64,000 bases of DNA from Microcoleus sp. FACHB-831 (GTDB lineage: Bacteria > Cyanobacteriota > Cyanobacteriia > Cyanobacteriales > FACHB-T130): NCBI RefSeq assembly GCF_014695585.1, contig NZ_JACJON010000036.1, positions 147,944-211,943 on the forward strand, read 5' to 3'. Within the stretch, counting starts at the first letter, position 1; every line of letters starts with the position of its first letter. Shown one piece after another: positions 52,879 through 61,973 of the stretch. The translations under genes and the position numbers were made by a program. The notes beneath the pieces were generated by a model that was not told the origin of the DNA, ran no database searches, and worked only from the letters and a program-made list of their open reading frames with translations.

Positions 52879-53688
52879 TCAACCAAATTTACCGCTGATG
52901 TAAGCTTTAGCTTCTTGAGTACGAGGAGAATTGAAGATTTCTTCGGTAGGAGTGAATTCGACTAATTTTCCTCTGCGCTTGCCGCTTGCATCTGTTTCTG
53001 TATTGAAAAAGCCAGTTAAATCTGATATTCGCGAAGCTTGCTGCATATTGTGAGTCACCATAATCATGGTGTATTGTTCTTTAAGCTCGCGGCAAAGTTC
53101 TTCAACCTGCTGAGTTGAAATTGGGTCGAGAGCAGAACAGGGTTCATCCATTAATAAAACATCCGGCTTCATGGCGATCGCGCGTGCAATGCAAAGCCGC
53201 TGCTGCTGTCCTCCTGATAAAGCTGTTCCCTTTTCTTTTAACTTGTCTTTCACCTCATCCCAAAGCGCAGCTCGCCGCAGCGATTGCTCTACCAGTTCAT
53301 CCATATTTCCTTTATAACCATTCGCACGCGGGCCAAAGGCTATATTTTCGTAAATTGACTTTGGAAAAGGGTTCGGTCTCTGAAATACCATCCCGACTTG
53401 ACGGCGGATTTTCACCGGATTAATCTTGCCATCGTAAATATTTTTACCCTGGTAATTAATTTGGCCTTCTACCCTTGCTCCAGGTATTAAATCGTTCATT
53501 CGGTTGAAGCATCGCAAGAAGGTACTTTTGCCACATCCTGAAGGGCCAATGAAGGCTACAATTTTTCTTTCAGGAATTTCCATATCGACTTCCTGAAGCG
53601 CCAGAAAATCACCGTAGTAAACTTTAACACCTTGGGCGTTAAGAACCGTGTTATTTTGCGTGCTTTGAGCTTTTTTGGGGGAGCGCAT
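52879..53688 (-). CDS. pstB: Phosphate ABC transporter ATP-binding protein
   Basis: A 269-residue ATPase energising phosphate import with PstA/PstC. Walker [16 protein letters not shown], signature [15 protein letters not shown], Walker [13 protein letters not shown] and the H-loop MVTHNMQQA are intact. The ATG at 53688 gives the typical family length; another ATG at 53769 would add 27 residues without family support. Membrane-associated in the cytoplasm. Confidence 0.96.
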   Translation of the reverse strand: MRSPKKAQSTQNNTVLNAQGVKVYYGDFLALQEVDMEIPERKIVAFIGPSGCGKSTFLRCFNRMNDLIPGARVEGQINYQGKNIYDGKINPVKIRRQVGMVFQRPNPFPKSIYENIAFGPRANGYKGNMDELVEQSLRRAALWDEVKDKLKEKGTALSGGQQQRLCIARAIAMKPDVLLMDEPCSALDPISTQQVEELCRELKEQYTMIMVTHNMQQASRISDLTGFFNTETDASGKRRGKLVEFTPTEEIFNSPRTQEAKAYISGKFG

Positions 53689-53820
53689 ATCGTGTATTTT
53701 CCAGTATTTATTACATTCGATCTTTGAACGTTGAGTTTTGAGTTTATGCTCCCATGAATTACGAAGCATTTAAACCATTTCTTTTATTAAAGTTAAGGAA
53801 TTTTAACTTTAATTAATCTT

Positions 53821-54723
53821 TTATTTAAATGTAGAAAAGCGTTGTCGAAGGTATATTGCTGTACCATTTAAGACCAAAATCAATAACAGTAAAACAATGA
53901 TTGACGCTGCTGCTGCATTAGCAAAACCAGGCTCAGGGCGAGTGATATAGGTGTAAATTTGAATGGGCAAGGCCATAAAGCGCTGAAACAAACCAGGGTT
54001 GAATGTAAGAAAACTCACAGCTCCGACAACAATTAAAGAAGCCGCATCGCCAATCGCACGGGAAACGGAAATAATCACCCCTGTTAAGATGCCTGGAATC
54101 GCATAAGGTAAGACGTGATTCCACACCGTTTGCCATTTGGTTGTGCCTAAGCCATAAGAAGCTTGTCGTAAAGAATCGGGAACAGCTCGAATTGCCTCTC
54201 TAGCAGTCACAATAATTACTGGTAAAGACAGCAACGACAATGTTAATGCGCCAGAAAGCAAAGCTGGCCCGAAGTTCAAAAGATAATTGAAAACGCCTAA
54301 TCCCAGTAGACCATAGACAATTGAAGGGACTCCAGCGAGATTGCTAACGTTAATCTCGATAATATCCGTCCACCAAGCTTTGGGCGCATATTCTTCCAGA
54401 TACAAAGCCGCTCCCACACCGATAGGGACGGAAATTAGCATTACTAATCCACCTAGAAGCATACTGCCAAAAATAGCAGGGCGTATGCCACCTCTATCGG
54501 GGAACCGGGAAGGAGTTTCAGTTAGAAAGCCAGGACTCAACAGCCGCCCTAACCCATCCTTAAAGACATCAAAAACTAGGACTGCAAGAACCACTAAACC
54601 AATAGATAGGCCAAGCAAAAAGATAAGTTCAAATATTTTGCCTGTTGTTTCTCTCTGCTCTACATTCGCAGAAAATTCTCCTTGTGGTTCCTGTGATTTG
54701 TTTCGGGAAATAGAACTACTCAT
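53821..54723 (-). CDS. pstA: Phosphate ABC transporter permease PstA
   Basis: A 300-residue inner-membrane permease with six helices. The EAA-like loop VPDSLRQASYGLGTTKWQTV contacts PstB, and NLAGVPSIVYGLLGLGVF and GALTLSLLSLPVIIVTAREA are characteristic. It is 5 bp downstream of pstC, consistent with coupling. ATG at 54723. Confidence 0.96.
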   Translation of the reverse strand: MSSSISRNKSQEPQGEFSANVEQRETTGKIFELIFLLGLSIGLVVLAVLVFDVFKDGLGRLLSPGFLTETPSRFPDRGGIRPAIFGSMLLGGLVMLISVPIGVGAALYLEEYAPKAWWTDIIEINVSNLAGVPSIVYGLLGLGVFNYLLNFGPALLSGALTLSLLSLPVIIVTAREAIRAVPDSLRQASYGLGTTKWQTVWNHVLPYAIPGILTGVIISVSRAIGDAASLIVVGAVSFLTFNPGLFQRFMALPIQIYTYITRPEPGFANAAAASIIVLLLLILVLNGTAIYLRQRFSTFK

Positions 54724-54728
54724 GTTTA

Positions 54729-55670
54729 TTAATCGTATTTCTCTTTGTAGCGATTAGAAATCCAATGGCTGACAATATTCAACCCAAGCGTTATTAAAAA
54801 CAAAACGGCTCCCACAGCATATAAAGTGTTGTAATTAACACTGCCACGAGGGCTATCTCCGCCTGAAATTTGAGCCATATAAGCTGTCATTGTTTCCACT
54901 GATTGAAATGGATTAAGGCTTATTCGTGGCTCTTGCCCAGCAGCAATTAGAACCGTCATCGTTTCGCCAACGGCTCTAGAAATGCCCAGAATAATCGAGG
55001 CAGCAATTCCAGAAAGGGCAGCAGGAAGGACAACTTTAAAAATGGTTTCCAGTTTAGTTACGCCGATTGCGTAAGCTCCTTCGCGCAAAGAGCGAGGCAC
55101 AGATTGTATGGCATCTAAGCTGATGGAACCGACGGTAGGGCTAATCATTATTCCCATCATCAGCCCAGCACTTAAGGCGTTAAAAATTTCTAGGGGAAGA
55201 AACGAGCGCAGAACAGGCGTAACAAATAAAAGTGCAAAGTAGCCATAGACAACTGTAGGGACTCCCCCTAATAGTTCTACGGCTGGGCGTAAAATTGCTG
55301 CCACCTTGGGCGAAGCATATTCGGCTAAATAGATAGCTGAACATAAACCCAGAGGAATAGCAACGAGCATGGCAATAACCGTAGTCATTAAAGTGCCATT
55401 AATCAAAGGCCAAATTCCAAAATGTTTCTCTGCAAATAAAGGTGTCCACTTGGTATCGAGAAAGAACTGAGCAAACGAAACCTCTTGGAAAAAATCAAAC
55501 GTTACCCGGAAGATAATAAAAACAATTCCAAAGGTAGTGAGGACAGAAATCAAGGCGCAACAAAATAAAAGCGTTTCGATAATTTTTTCCTGGATATCGT
55601 CAGACGCTGCCTTTTCGAGCGATCGCCTGTATTCCCTATTAAATTCATTGCTAAAATTTGCGTTTTGCAT
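54729..55670 (-). CDS. pstC: Phosphate ABC transporter permease PstC
   Basis: A 313-residue inner-membrane permease with six helices. LGGVPTVVYGYFALLFVTPV and the loop VPRSLREGAYAIGVTKLETI are diagnostic, and an unusually long cytoplasmic N-terminus (about 35 residues) precedes the first helix. The ATG at 55670 is chosen because the extra upstream frame is unrelated to the family. Partner of PstA. Confidence 0.95.
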   Translation of the reverse strand: MQNANFSNEFNREYRRSLEKAASDDIQEKIIETLLFCCALISVLTTFGIVFIIFRVTFDFFQEVSFAQFFLDTKWTPLFAEKHFGIWPLINGTLMTTVIAMLVAIPLGLCSAIYLAEYASPKVAAILRPAVELLGGVPTVVYGYFALLFVTPVLRSFLPLEIFNALSAGLMMGIMISPTVGSISLDAIQSVPRSLREGAYAIGVTKLETIFKVVLPAALSGIAASIILGISRAVGETMTVLIAAGQEPRISLNPFQSVETMTAYMAQISGGDSPRGSVNYNTLYAVGAVLFLITLGLNIVSHWISNRYKEKYD

Positions 55671-55781
55671 AAGTAGAATGCAGTTGAAGTTGTTCGTAAT
55701 TGAGTAATTAGGTTGTTTGAGGTTGGCAAGGTATGGTTGTGTTAAGCGATCGCTCACCACAACCTACCATTAACCCTCCTC

Positions 55782-56813
55782 TTAAAGAAGATTTGCGATA
55801 GGTTCGCCCGGTTTTGCATCTTTGAACTTAGAACCTGTTTCACCAGAGGCAACTTTTTGTTTGATTTTGGGGTAAGCTTCATCCGGTAGCGCCACATAAC
55901 CAACTTGATCGATCCATTTCCAAGAATTCTCTATATAAAAATCAACAAACTCTTTTACCGCTGGTTTGCTATCTAGAGAACTCTTGCTGATATAGATAAA
56001 TAGAGGACGAGACAAAGGTAGATAAATATTTCTAACAACATTGTCTAGAGGAACTGGTGTTTCACACTTGCCTTTTGGACTTTCCACACCAACCAAGTTC
56101 AGCTTGTCTTGGTTTTCCATATAGTAAGATATCCCCACATACCCTATAGCGTTTGTGTCGCCCGCAATCCCTTGTACAAGGACGTTTTGATTGTGGCTAG
56201 GAGTGTAGTCTGTGCGGCTATTTTTTGCTTTGCCAGTCACAGCTTGGGTGAAATAATCAAACGTTCCCGTATCAGAAGCAGGCGCATAAAGCTTTAGTCG
56301 CTGGTCGGGAAACTTTGGATTTACTTGATTCCAGTTGGTTATTTTGCGGTCTGATTTAGAGTTCCAAATCTTGTTAAGTTCGTCGATAGTCAGGCATTTA
56401 GCAAAGTTATTTTGACGATTGACGATGACGGCGATTCCATCTAAGGCAACAGGCAATTCTACAAAATCAATGCCCTTCTTTTTACATCTTTCAATTTCTT
56501 CATCCCTTATAGAGCGTGAAGCGCCAACGATATCAATCTCTCCAGCACAAAACTTACTCATGCCGCCGCCAGTACCGCTTGAAGCAACGCTAACTTGAGC
56601 AGCAGGTTTAAATTTTTGAAATTCTTCAGCCACAGATTGATGGATAGGGAATCCCACAGCTCCACCATCAATACTCACCTGATTCTGCTTCTGCTCCGAT
56701 CTACTGCAACCGCTTATACCGCAGCTAAAGAATATCAGAAATGCTAATAAAGTTCGATAATTTACTAATGATTTACCCAGTAAATTTATATTAAAAATTA
56801 GTTGTTCCTTCAT
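55782..56813 (-). CDS. pstS: Phosphate-binding lipoprotein PstS
   Basis: A 343-residue periplasmic phosphate receptor. A hydrophobic segment ends in the lipobox ISGC (Cys36). [20 protein letters not shown] and [11 protein letters not shown] are the phosphate-cradle motifs of the short PstS type, and [17 protein letters not shown] carries further ligands. First gene of the pst operon. ATG at 56813. Its upstream region has an 18-bp palindrome but no clear Pho box. Confidence 0.95.
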   Translation of the reverse strand: MKEQLIFNINLLGKSLVNYRTLLAFLIFFSCGISGCSRSEQKQNQVSIDGGAVGFPIHQSVAEEFQKFKPAAQVSVASSGTGGGMSKFCAGEIDIVGASRSIRDEEIERCKKKGIDFVELPVALDGIAVIVNRQNNFAKCLTIDELNKIWNSKSDRKITNWNQVNPKFPDQRLKLYAPASDTGTFDYFTQAVTGKAKNSRTDYTPSHNQNVLVQGIAGDTNAIGYVGISYYMENQDKLNLVGVESPKGKCETPVPLDNVVRNIYLPLSRPLFIYISKSSLDSKPAVKEFVDFYIENSWKWIDQVGYVALPDEAYPKIKQKVASGETGSKFKDAKPGEPIANLL

Positions 56814-57531
56814 GGTTATTACCCTTTTTATTGAATTTATCTCTTAAATATGCATATCAAAATTTATTCAGCGCATATAAGGCGCTGAACGGCTGACTTA
56901 ATCACCAAATATTTTGCTGCAATACCAGCGAGCGAGTTATTCGGGTATGGTAACTAACCCTCGATAAATTTACGGTATTTTAGTCTTTAACTCTTGTTAA
57001 AGCTACTACTCACATCCTGCAATTTAGGAGGCTTTAGGCTCTAACCCCGGTTTGTCGCTCGGCTTACCGGACTTTTTATAATAGTACAGGTTTATAAAGC
57101 TGACTAATCCTTCTTAAGGAATATTTGTACTAAGCAAGCTTGCACCAGAAAGCCTTTATTGCTCGATAATAGGTGCGTCGCTGCTGTCAAGGCAAAGTAA
57201 ATGTAGCGTGCGATCGCACTTAAGGTAGCTGGAATACTGGTAAAGATGCCTCTAAAGGTTGATGTACAATCCTCTGTTGTTGTACAACTTTTGCTGGTGC
57301 GTCTCTCAAAGCAAGGATGGGCAGAACTAAAAATCGCCCTAGCAGCGATCGCCCAAACCCTAAATCTACCCCTACTTCTGAGAACCTGCCACAGTTAAGT
57401 TGTGAGATAGTAATGAATTCTTTTTGAAGCGAAACCTATTTCTCACCCACCCTCTAATAGAAAAGCTCCAGTCGGTGCAACTGACTGGAGCTAAAGTAAT
57501 AAATATTTAACCGAGCGGACTTGGGTTGGAC
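56814..57531. other. Region upstream of pstS
   Basis: About 720 bp. It holds the palindrome CTTTAAC-TCTT-GTTAAAG (56985-57002), about 170 bp upstream of pstS, which may be a regulator site. A 50-codon plus-strand ORF at 57246-57398 (MPLKVDVQSSVVVQLLLVRL...) has no ribosome binding site and is unassigned. A hairpin at 57464-57492 is the terminator of the DUF1003 gene. I see no direct CTTAACCT-type Pho box array. Confidence 0.45.
57464..57492 (-). terminator. Intrinsic terminator of the DUF1003 gene
   Basis: AGCTCCAGTC and GACTGGAGCT form a perfect 10-bp stem with a 9-nt loop, followed on the minus strand by TTTTCTATT. It lies 40 bp past the DUF1003 stop. Confidence 0.8.
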
Positions 57532-58197
57532 TTACTTTTCTAGGCGAATGAGGGGCTGGAAATCTTTGATATTGTCCTCCGCCTGCCGCTCCACGTTGAA
57601 GGGAAGATACACTGAATATCCATTAGGAAATTTATTATCAACTACTTTAATTTCTTTGAGAGATTGCTGCTGCTTTTCCAGGACTGGCAACACGCTCGCT
57701 TTAATTTCATCGAGAGAGTGCTGCTGCTTTTTGACAATTTGAGTTAGTTCTTTAAGCTGTTGAGCCTGCAAAGAATCCATTTTTTCATGCAGCAGCTCAA
57801 TGTTCTGTGCAGCTTGACGATTCACTTCGTGGTCATATTCATTTTTTTCGCGCTCTATATCAGACTGGCGGTTTTGGCTCATCAAAACAATAGGAGCAGT
57901 GTAGGCTGACGCAAACGAAAACACCAAGTTGAGCAATATGAAGGGCTGCTCATCCCAGTGAGGCACTCCAGGCATTACGTTAAAACCAACCCAACCCGCC
58001 AGAATGGTAGTTTGCACAGTCAGAAATGACCAAGACCCAACTTTGGCTGCAAGCAAATCCGCGAGGTGTTGTCCTCTGGTCTGTGTTTTACTTTCAGACT
58101 GTAATTTTTGTTGGTTTGATAGCTCTTTTAGCGAAGGAGTAGATGTTTTCATTGTTTGGGGTTCAGCGCTATTTGATAATAATTTTTTTTGGTTCAT
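57532..58197 (-). CDS. DUF1003 membrane protein
   Basis: A 221-residue protein. Two membrane helices (about 50-72 and 83-105) enclose MPGVPHWDEQPFILLNLVFS, and QNRQSDIEREKNEYDHEVNR starts the cytoplasmic helix; both are DUF1003 signatures. The C-terminal part (about 120-200) is a Gln/Lys coiled coil with a diverged internal repeat (KKQQHSLDEIKASVLPVLEK and KQQQSLKEIKVVD). Function unknown. ATG at 58197 behind GAGGTGCAAC. Confidence 0.85.
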   Translation of the reverse strand: MNQKKLLSNSAEPQTMKTSTPSLKELSNQQKLQSESKTQTRGQHLADLLAAKVGSWSFLTVQTTILAGWVGFNVMPGVPHWDEQPFILLNLVFSFASAYTAPIVLMSQNRQSDIEREKNEYDHEVNRQAAQNIELLHEKMDSLQAQQLKELTQIVKKQQHSLDEIKASVLPVLEKQQQSLKEIKVVDNKFPNGYSVYLPFNVERQAEDNIKDFQPLIRLEK

Positions 58198-58719
58198 GTT
58201 GCACCTCTTTAAGATTTAAAGAAAGACTCGATACTAACTCTTGCCTTGATTCAATCCTGATTAATTTCATCTGTTCAATCTGGATTACTTTCAAGATAAA
58301 GCCTAATTAAGGATAAAAGCAAATACTCTTAGTTTTTAAAACGATAAATAAAAGTGATGGTGTACAACTAGACTAGAAGCGATCGCGTCTGCGGCAATGT
58401 TACGCAATGTAACTTAAGCTCTGTAAATATACATAAATGCAGCTTTCTGCCCCATATTGCTACTTTTAACCCTCGATATGGGATTACTAATCACTTATAG
58501 TTATCGTTTCCACAATTAATAATATTTGATTTTATGAAAACTGCGTCATAAAGTGAAATTATTGCTAACGCAGTGGATGCTTTCTGAAATGCAACCTAAT
58601 AGCCCAATTTGGCAGGTATAACCCAAGCCATAATACAGTTGACAAGTGTGTGGTAATTAGCATAAAAAACCAAACCCTAGCTGATACAAAGCCAGCATTT
58701 TGATTAAGGAGAGATAGAA
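58198..58719. other. Intergenic region between DUF1003 and CadD-like genes
   Basis: About 520 bp of AT-rich sequence upstream of two divergent genes. It has one HIP1-like site near 58380 and an AAGGAG (58707-58712) just before the CadD-like start. No gene or repeat is recognised. Confidence 0.4.
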
Positions 58720-59430
58720 ATGAGCGGACTCACCAGTGCAATTCCTACCGGGATCGCAGCCTTTACAGCAACTAATCTTGACGATCTGGTAATATTGACG
58801 CTGTTGTTCTCCCAGGTGAATGCCACCTTCCGCTGTCGGCATATTGTCATGGGTCAGTATCTGGGATTCAGTACCCTAGTCGTTGGCAGCCTTGCTGGTT
58901 TCTTGGGCGGATTGGTTGTGCCATCCCATTGGGTTGGTCTTCTGGGCTTGGTGCCGATTGCAATAGGGCTGAACCAACTGCTGAATCCAGACAGCGATTC
59001 GTCGGAGGAGATGCAGGAGGAAACAGATTTATTTAAACCCTCTCCCTTCGCGAGTTTTCTATCTCCCCAAACCTATGGCGTAGCGGCTATTACCATCGCG
59101 AATGGTAGCGACAATGTGAGTATCTATATGCCGTTGTTTGCTAATAGTGCTTGGGAAAGTTTGCTGGTAATTATCGGCGTGTTTCTTTCACTGGTTGGGG
59201 TTTGGTGCTACGTGACGTATAAGTTGACTCGCCAAACAGCGATCGCTTCCCTACTAACTCGCTATGGCAACCATCTCGTTCCCTTTGTGTTGATTGGCTT
59301 AGGTGTGTTTATCATCCTCGATAGTGCCTCGCTAACTCCTATTGCCTTAGCTGGTAACTGCTTGTGTTTGGCGGGACTGGTCAAACTGTATGCGATGAAT
59401 GGGCAGTCGCTGGAAGCAAAAGAAAATTGA
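58720..59430 (+). CDS. CadD-like cadmium resistance transporter
   Basis: A 236-residue membrane protein with about six helices. AAFTATNLDDLVILTLLFSQ and the second half's TIANGSDNVSIYMPLFA are the paired acidic motifs of the CadD family, which exports cadmium or other cations. The middle loop (about 92-112) is acidic. Metal specificity is not readable. ATG at 58720 follows AAGGAGAGATAGAA. The secreted paralog follows at 52 bp. Confidence 0.82.
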   Translation: MSGLTSAIPTGIAAFTATNLDDLVILTLLFSQVNATFRCRHIVMGQYLGFSTLVVGSLAGFLGGLVVPSHWVGLLGLVPIAIGLNQLLNPDSDSSEEMQEETDLFKPSPFASFLSPQTYGVAAITIANGSDNVSIYMPLFANSAWESLLVIIGVFLSLVGVWCYVTYKLTRQTAIASLLTRYGNHLVPFVLIGLGVFIILDSASLTPIALAGNCLCLAGLVKLYAMNGQSLEAKEN

Positions 59431-59482
59431 GCCTGCGCGATCGCACCTTTGGAAAAATTTTGTAATTGTGACAAGGAAAAAT

Positions 59483-60115
59483 ATGATGAAACTCTTCAAA
59501 ACCGCTTTGGTAGCCCTGGTTCTTCTGGTCAATTTCCTGATTGCCCAACCTTCATGGGCAGATCCAAATCTAACTAAGAGTCCTGACTACGCTGAGGTGA
59601 CTCAATCTATCGATAACCTTTTGAAGGCAAAGGAAAACCCCGATCGCTCCGAGTCCGCCCCAGAGGAAATTGAGCGACAACTGGGTGAATTGAACTTGCA
59701 AAAGTACATCTTGGAAACGGCAACAGATTGGGCGCAATGTCGCAATGAAACAGGCAAGACTTTGGCAGTCTATGCTCGTAAACCCAAAAAAGCCAACCAA
59801 GCGAACGCTCTCTACTTCTTGGGAAATGGCCAGACTACCGATGATGACTGGAACTGTGATGGTGTTTACTTACCAAGTGGCACTAACGTGGCTGGTTTAA
59901 CTTCTCCGGATGCACCACAACTAGCCGAACCCCTGGCTATCAAAGTTGTGAATGGAACTCAGTTAGTGGCTAAGACTAATGCAGACACGGGCGCTGTTGA
60001 ATTGAACATTACTCCTGCCAAGGTGTTCAAAACAGGCGAGGGTAACTGGTCGATTCCCACTTTGTCACAAACCGATATTGATGCACAGGTTCCCAACGCA
60101 CCGATTGAGGACTAA
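59483..60115 (+). CDS. Secreted protein of unknown function, paralog B
   Basis: A 210-residue protein with a signal peptide (MMKLFKTALVALVLLVNFLI, cleavage after QPSWA). It matches paralog A (49848-50498) along its whole length, including CRNETGKTLAVYARKPKK, TDDDWNCDGVYLPSG and NWSIPTLSQTDID, with the two Cys conserved. It is shorter by a few residues in two loops. Function unknown. Start at 59483 (AAGGA 5 nt upstream of the ATG pair). A HIP1-containing terminator follows. Confidence 0.75.
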   Translation: MMKLFKTALVALVLLVNFLIAQPSWADPNLTKSPDYAEVTQSIDNLLKAKENPDRSESAPEEIERQLGELNLQKYILETATDWAQCRNETGKTLAVYARKPKKANQANALYFLGNGQTTDDDWNCDGVYLPSGTNVAGLTSPDAPQLAEPLAIKVVNGTQLVAKTNADTGAVELNITPAKVFKTGEGNWSIPTLSQTDIDAQVPNAPIED

Positions 60116-60118
60116 ACT

Positions 60119-60566
60119 TCAAACCCAGAGCGATCGCTCTGGTTTTTTTGTATTAGCCGCCGACGCTGAATGAAAGCGAAAATATGACTTAGCGACTATA
60201 GAAAAAATGGAAGCGATCGCATCCATTGAGTCAAAACTTTCCCTGATACTCTTATGGGTTATATTTCTAAAATAGTGCGTTCCAATCAATTGATAATAGT
60301 TTGGAGCGGGTTTTTTTTGGGGTGAGAAAGTGGGAATGGTGGGATGGCGTGAGTCGGCGATGAGACAGATTGTAGCGTCGAAACGAGCGATCGCATCCAG
60401 AAAAGTTTGGCTCAAACCTTGAGGTATCGCGTCTTCGTAGAAGATGAGGATGGGGTGTTTTTCCCAGTCTAGGAGTTGCCAGACTTCTAAGGAAGCTGAA
60501 TAATCTTGATTATTGATGAAAACGACGAATTCGATACTGTTTACTCCAAAAGATATTCTTGATGCC
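60119..60566 (-). pseudogene. Truncated gene of unknown family
   Basis: The minus strand is open from the VapC stop down to about 60119 and reads protein-like sequence: SIEFVVFINNQDYSASLEVW, then LLDWEKHPILIFYEDAIPQG, then TFLDAIARFDATICLIADSR. There is no ATG at the beginning, only an internal TTG (60415), and the 3' part runs into the terminator of paralog B. It looks like the middle of a lost gene whose start was cut off upstream. Family not recognised. Confidence 0.4.
60125..60149 (+). terminator. Intrinsic terminator of paralog B, with HIP1 at the stem centre
   Basis: CCAGAGCGATCGCTCTGG is a perfect palindrome followed by TTTTTTTG, 9 bp after the stop. Confidence 0.88.
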
Positions 60567-60995
60567 TCAAATTGTCCAATCTTCGATTGCCAACCCTGCC
60601 ACTTTCCCGAAATCTCGATGATTGCGGGTTAACAGAATCAATCCACAAGACAGTGCAATGGCCGCGATCCTTGCATCCATTTTTGCGAGTTGAATCCGTT
60701 GTGACTTTAATTGCTCAAATGTTGTAGCTGCACCCGCATCGAATGGGAGGAGGGGTAACACTTTAAAGTTGCTGACGAGTCGCGCCATCATCTCATATCC
60801 TTTCACTACGTCATTTAGGGTGCGCTCGCGATTAATATAGGCGTGACAGCCAAGCATTTGTTCGTGAAAGGTTACAATTGACACCGCAAAATCTGATGGC
60901 GGGTATTGAGCCAGACGTGTCGCAAGGTTGCTGTAATCCTTCCCAGTTTGACGCTGAAGAATGCTCAGATGGTCTGTATCCAATAAATATTTCAT
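60567..60995 (-). CDS. vapC: VapC-family PIN-domain toxin
   Basis: A 142-residue PIN ribonuclease. The acidic quartet is visible: Asp6 in MKYLLDTDHLS, Glu in TFHEQMLGC, Asp in KMDARIAAIAL, and Asp in TRNHRDFGKV. It would cleave RNA (often tRNA) when freed from its antitoxin. The ATG overlaps the antitoxin stop by 4 bp, the usual layout of such pairs. Confidence 0.92.
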   Translation of the reverse strand: MKYLLDTDHLSILQRQTGKDYSNLATRLAQYPPSDFAVSIVTFHEQMLGCHAYINRERTLNDVVKGYEMMARLVSNFKVLPLLPFDAGAATTFEQLKSQRIQLAKMDARIAAIALSCGLILLTRNHRDFGKVAGLAIEDWTI

Positions 60996-61207
60996 GGCTC
61001 GTCTTGTGCTTCTAATACAGACTCATCACCTTGGCGAATCGCTCGTCCGTAAGCCAGTACCTCCTCAAAGGCAGGTTCATCTTTGAAAGACCCTGTAATT
61101 TGTTGTAGCCAATTGGTCGGTTGAGGATTTGCAACTTGTTTCTGCAATTCGGTAACTGCTGCTTCTACTGCTGCCATCCGTTCTTCTAAAGAGGTGTTGG
61201 TTGCCAT
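60992..61207 (-). CDS. Antitoxin of the VapC pair
   Basis: A 71-residue protein. An N-terminal coiled coil (LEERMAAVEAAVTELQKQV) probably dimerises it, and the C-terminal half (WLQQITGSFKDEPAFEEVLA then YGRAIR) resembles the toxin-blocking part of small cyanobacterial antitoxins. It lies upstream of vapC and overlaps it by 4 bp. The antitoxin role comes from context and from the family pattern. ATG at 61207 preceded by TAGGAGAAAATTCA. Confidence 0.82.
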   Translation of the reverse strand: MATNTSLEERMAAVEAAVTELQKQVANPQPTNWLQQITGSFKDEPAFEEVLAYGRAIRQGDESVLEAQDEP

Positions 61208-61973
61208 TGAATTTTCTCCTAATTATTAATTTTTTTTGTCTGAAGGATAACTACACCCAAATTCTTTTTCTGTATTTAGTTTGCCATCGAACGGCGCAGA
61301 AACAGGGTTTCTTCATCAAATCTCGGTTAGGATGCAGTAAGCAACGCAGAAACCCAGTTTCTTGATTCAGTTTTATTCTTTTTGGATTTCGCCTATTCCG
61401 TACTTAGGGTGCTAAACTTATATAAAATTTCGGAAAATAATACTTCTGTTTGGATAAGTGTTTTCCGCCATTCCCTACAGGACGCTATGCGAATGCACAG
61501 GTGCAGTCCATCAGTCTCTCAAAGCAATAATTAACAGCGCATTCGCAGATCCGGATATAGTTGAAGAAGCCAACATCAGCAGGCAGGCTTTCTGCGACAA
61601 GGAAATCGGACTGCCTAAAGAACAGGCTCTAGCATTGAGATATGCGATCCCTTGGGAGTAGACACGACTGCTTTCGGGCAGGAATTTGACCCTAAGTCGC
61701 TCCGCTACGCCTACAACAAACTGACAATCCTGTTAGATACGTGGATATAGCAGCCGGACAAATCTTGCTGGGTAGATCTTTGGACACCAACCCGGAGTTC
61801 TATAATTTTGAGAGATTGGCATATGCTAGAGTAACATCACCAATGTTGCAAGTTCTCGACCTTCTAGAACCAAAACCCGAACAGATGAGAGCTAACCTAC
61901 TTTTTTAAGCACAAATTTTTCGCACTTAGACCCCTGTAGTATACAGAGCCTATTTAGTTTTGCATATCAGTCT
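61208..61973. other. Region with decayed coding sequence
   Basis: About 770 bp. Two plus-strand frames look like protein remnants: 61458-61661 (ending with IGLPKEQALALRYAIPWE) and 61741-61908 (from a GTG, VDIAAGQILLGRSLDTNPEF to ANLLF). They are in different frames, with stops between. At about 61294-61365 two related short palindromes (GAAACAGGGTTTC and GAAACCCAGTTTC) occur. No intact gene is supported. Confidence 0.4.

Noticed and set aside
57246..57398. 50-codon ORF upstream of pstS
   Set aside because: No ribosome binding site and no recognised family; mentioned only within the region description.
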